From Syntrophaceae bacterium (GTDB taxonomy: Bacteria > Desulfobacterota > SM23-61): a stretch of 8,162 bases of DNA. Each line of letters opens with the position of its first letter. Within the stretch, counting starts at the first letter, position 1. The position numbers and the translations under genes are program-made. The DNA lies in contig PMCE01000551.1 in the NCBI GenBank assembly GCA_003154025.1, positions 10,662 to 18,823 of the forward strand, in the 5' to 3' direction. The notes below the pieces were generated by a model. The model saw only the letters and a program-made list of their open reading frames with translations, had not been told where the DNA came from and did not search any database. Shown here piece by piece: positions 6,742-8,162 of the stretch.

Positions 6742-7533
6742 TTAAGCTACTTCCTTCTTCCCATCCCGCAGGAATTGATCCGAATACGGCCTTCGTTCGG
6801 CAATGACCTCCGCCGTCCGGGCCGCTTCCATCAGCGGCTCGTCCAGGACATCGGCGATGACCGCGTCCAGGCCGCAGGTGACGGCCATGGTGAGAAAAGT
6901 GCGATTGATCAACTTACGCTCTTTAGCCCCCTGGGAGACGTTGCTCAGTCCCACCAGGATATGGGGAGAGGTCCTTTCCTTGGCCACCTGCCGAATCGTC
7001 TCCAGAATCACCGGCCCCTGGCATTGGGAAAACTTCAACGGAAGAACCACGGGATCGATGTACAGCCGCTCCCGGGGAATCCCGTGCGACTCTCCGTAAT
7101 CCAGGATCCTCTTGGCGATGGCCACCCGGCCCACGGCATGGAGGGGAATGCCCTGTTCATCCATGGTCAGGCCCACCAGGGCCGCCCCATGCTTGGCCGC
7201 CAGTTCCATGAAACGGCTCAGCTTATCTTTCTCCCCCGTGGTGGAGTTGATCAAGGCCCCCGCCCGGCACACCTTCAACCCCGCTTCGATGACCTCCATG
7301 CGGCGGCTGTCGAGGGAGAGAGGGATGTCCACGGCTTCCTGCACCGTCTTGACCAGCCAGGCCATGACCTCGGCGGGCCGCAGCCATGCCGTACCCACGT
7401 TCAAATCCAGGTAGGCGGCTCCCGCTTCGGCCTGTTTCCTGGCCAGCCTTTGAATCGCTTCCTTGTCCCTCTCCTGGAGGAACTTGTAGATCCTGGGTTG
7501 CAGGCCGTTGATCCGTTCCCCGATGAAGATCAT
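6742..7533 (-). CDS. acsE: Methyltetrahydrofolate:corrinoid/iron-sulfur protein methyltransferase
   Basis: Transfers the N5-methyl group of methyl-H4folate to Co(I) of the corrinoid iron-sulfur protein, the last step of the methyl branch of the Wood-Ljungdahl pathway; the reaction is reversible. The 263-residue protein has the length of Moorella AcsE (about 262) and the pterin-binding TIM-barrel signatures in order: IGERING at 4-10, DLNVG at 43-47, LDS with D75, INST with N96, LYIDP with D160, and GLSNVSQ with N198. These correspond to the folate-binding Asp and Asn residues known in Moorella AcsE. The ATG at 7533 is preceded by GAGGT with a 5-nt spacer, and GAGGT overlaps the stop codon of the upstream cooC-like gene, so the two are probably translationally coupled. 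A stand-alone barrel of this size, with no cobalamin-binding domain and next to a nickel-insertion ATPase, argues for AcsE rather than MetH. Confidence 0.93.
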   Translation of the reverse strand: MIFIGERINGLQPRIYKFLQERDKEAIQRLARKQAEAGAAYLDLNVGTAWLRPAEVMAWLVKTVQEAVDIPLSLDSRRMEVIEAGLKVCRAGALINSTTGEKDKLSRFMELAAKHGAALVGLTMDEQGIPLHAVGRVAIAKRILDYGESHGIPRERLYIDPVVLPLKFSQCQGPVILETIRQVAKERTSPHILVGLSNVSQGAKERKLINRTFLTMAVTCGLDAVIADVLDEPLMEAARTAEVIAERRPYSDQFLRDGKKEVA

Positions 7534-7538
7534 CCCAG

Positions 7539-7543
7539 ACCTC
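7539..7543 (-). promoter_or_regulatory. Ribosome binding site of acsE overlapping the cooC stop codon
   Basis: GAGGT reads on the minus strand across the end of the cooC stop (TGA at 7544-7542), 5 nt before the acsE ATG at 7533. The overlap points to coupled translation of the two genes. Confidence 0.65.
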
Positions 7544-8162
7544 AGGGCATCAGCCGATCCACGATCTCTCCCAGGGACTTTAGAAACTCCGGATTCCCTT
7601 CATAAGGGGGAGTCCCCGACAGATCGGCTTCCACGACCCTTGGATCATAAGCGATAAATCCCAAAAAAGGCAAGTCCGGCATCCTCTGCCGGAGAAATTC
7701 CCGGTCCCCTTCACCCCGGACCTTGTTCCCCACCAGCCCGATGCTTTTCAGACCGATGTCCCCGGCGAGCTGACGGATCTTCTGGGCCACCTCCAGGCTT
7801 CGCTGCCCGGGTTCGACGACCACGACGAGCTTGTCCACGGCCCGCGCCGTGGCCCGGCCCAGATGCTCGACCCCGGCTTCCATGTCCAGGATCACCACTT
7901 CGTTGCGTCCCAGAAGGAGATGAGCCACCAGGGTCCGGACCATGACGTTCTCCGGGCAGACACACCCCCCGCCCCCCTTCTGGACCGTCCCCATTACCAT
8001 CAGTCGGATTCCATCTTTCTCCAGGCTGTATTTGTCCGGCAGGTCGTCCACCCGGGGGTTGAGTTTGAAGAAGCCTCCCATCGAACCGGGCTTGGCCTCG
8101 GTCCGCTCCTCGATGAGCTCCTTCATCTCGGCGATGGGCGTCAGACGCTGGTCCCGGGGAAA
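7542..8162 (-). CDS. cooC: CooC/AcsF-type nickel-insertion ATPase, N-terminus cut by window edge
   Basis: A P-loop ATPase of the MinD/SIMIBI class that helps load nickel into CO dehydrogenase or acetyl-CoA synthase. The open frame runs through base 8162 with no stop, so the Walker A region and start lie outside; 206 C-terminal residues are visible. Counting from the edge, the diagnostic segment MGTVQKGGGGCVCPEN has the metal-binding CxC motif at residues 67 and 69 (codons 7964-7962 and 7958-7956). The Walker-B-like ILDMEAGVEHLGR follows at 91-103, and the base-recognition NK pair at 146-147. The EAGVEHLGR segment and the CxC are typical of CooC and separate it from MinD or ParA. An ATG at 8126 is internal to the family domain and is not the real start. 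It ends 8 bases before acsE, consistent with one acetyl-CoA-pathway operon. Which enzyme it matures (CODH or ACS) cannot be told from this part. Confidence 0.9.
   Translation of the reverse strand, partial: FPRDQRLTPIAEMKELIEERTEAKPGSMGGFFKLNPRVDDLPDKYSLEKDGIRLMVMGTVQKGGGGCVCPENVMVRTLVAHLLLGRNEVVILDMEAGVEHLGRATARAVDKLVVVVEPGQRSLEVAQKIRQLAGDIGLKSIGLVGNKVRGEGDREFLRQRMPDLPFLGFIAYDPRVVEADLSGTPPYEGNPEFLKSLGEIVDRLMP

Noticed and set aside
7542..8126. A complete 194-residue protein starting at the ATG at 8126.
   Set aside because: The frame stays open to the window edge and the Walker A region required by the CooC family is missing, so the ATG is internal to a gene that starts outside.

Overview
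The window is a compact, GC-rich block in which every gene reads on the minus strand. In transcription order (high to low coordinates) it holds the 3' part of a CooC-type nickel-insertion ATPase, an AcsE-type methyltetrahydrofolate methyltransferase, a ketopantoate-reductase family protein, a NuoE/HydC-like [2Fe-2S] subunit, a 1041-residue fusion of a NuoF/HydB-like subunit with a GltD/NfnB-like flavoprotein, and a selenocysteine-containing formate dehydrogenase catalytic subunit that runs off the low-coordinate edge.

Together this describes the Wood-Ljungdahl (reductive acetyl-CoA) pathway of a strict anaerobe. Formate dehydrogenase interconverts CO2 and formate at the start of the methyl branch. 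AcsE moves the methyl group from methyl-H4folate to the corrinoid iron-sulfur protein at its end. CooC/AcsF-type ATPases mature the nickel site of CO dehydrogenase/acetyl-CoA synthase. The organism could be an acetogen, a syntroph or a sulfate reducer using the pathway in either direction. Degenerate AT-rich and heptad-like inverted repeats in the gaps, with high GC in the genes, make me lean towards an uncultivated Desulfobacterota (deltaproteobacterial) lineage. That is a weak inference, and a Moorella-like Firmicute is not excluded.

Layout: cooC (7542 to beyond the right edge) and acsE (7533-6742) are 8 bases apart. A 102-base gap carrying a TTTCGAG-type inverted repeat follows, then the panE-like gene (6639-5704). 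A 218-base gap with a perfect 7-bp hairpin and a GC-rich leader separates it from nuoE-like (5485-5021), which lies 13 bases upstream of the TTG-initiated nuoF-gltD fusion (5007-1882). A 214-base gap filled by an AT-rich imperfect inverted repeat precedes fdhA (1667 to beyond the left edge). fdhA is interrupted by one in-frame UGA at 611-609, which reads as selenocysteine and is followed by a convincing bacterial SECIS hairpin.

The most interesting point is the formate dehydrogenase module. NuoE-like and NuoF-like subunits plus an FdhA with a NuoG-like N-terminal iron-sulfur arm give a HydABC/FDH-type NAD-linked complex. Here the NuoF subunit also carries a second complete flavin and pyridine-nucleotide module of the GltD/NfnB type. 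Two separate pyridine-nucleotide sites in one polypeptide suggest an enzyme that couples formate to both NAD(H) and NADP(H), perhaps by electron bifurcation or confurcation.
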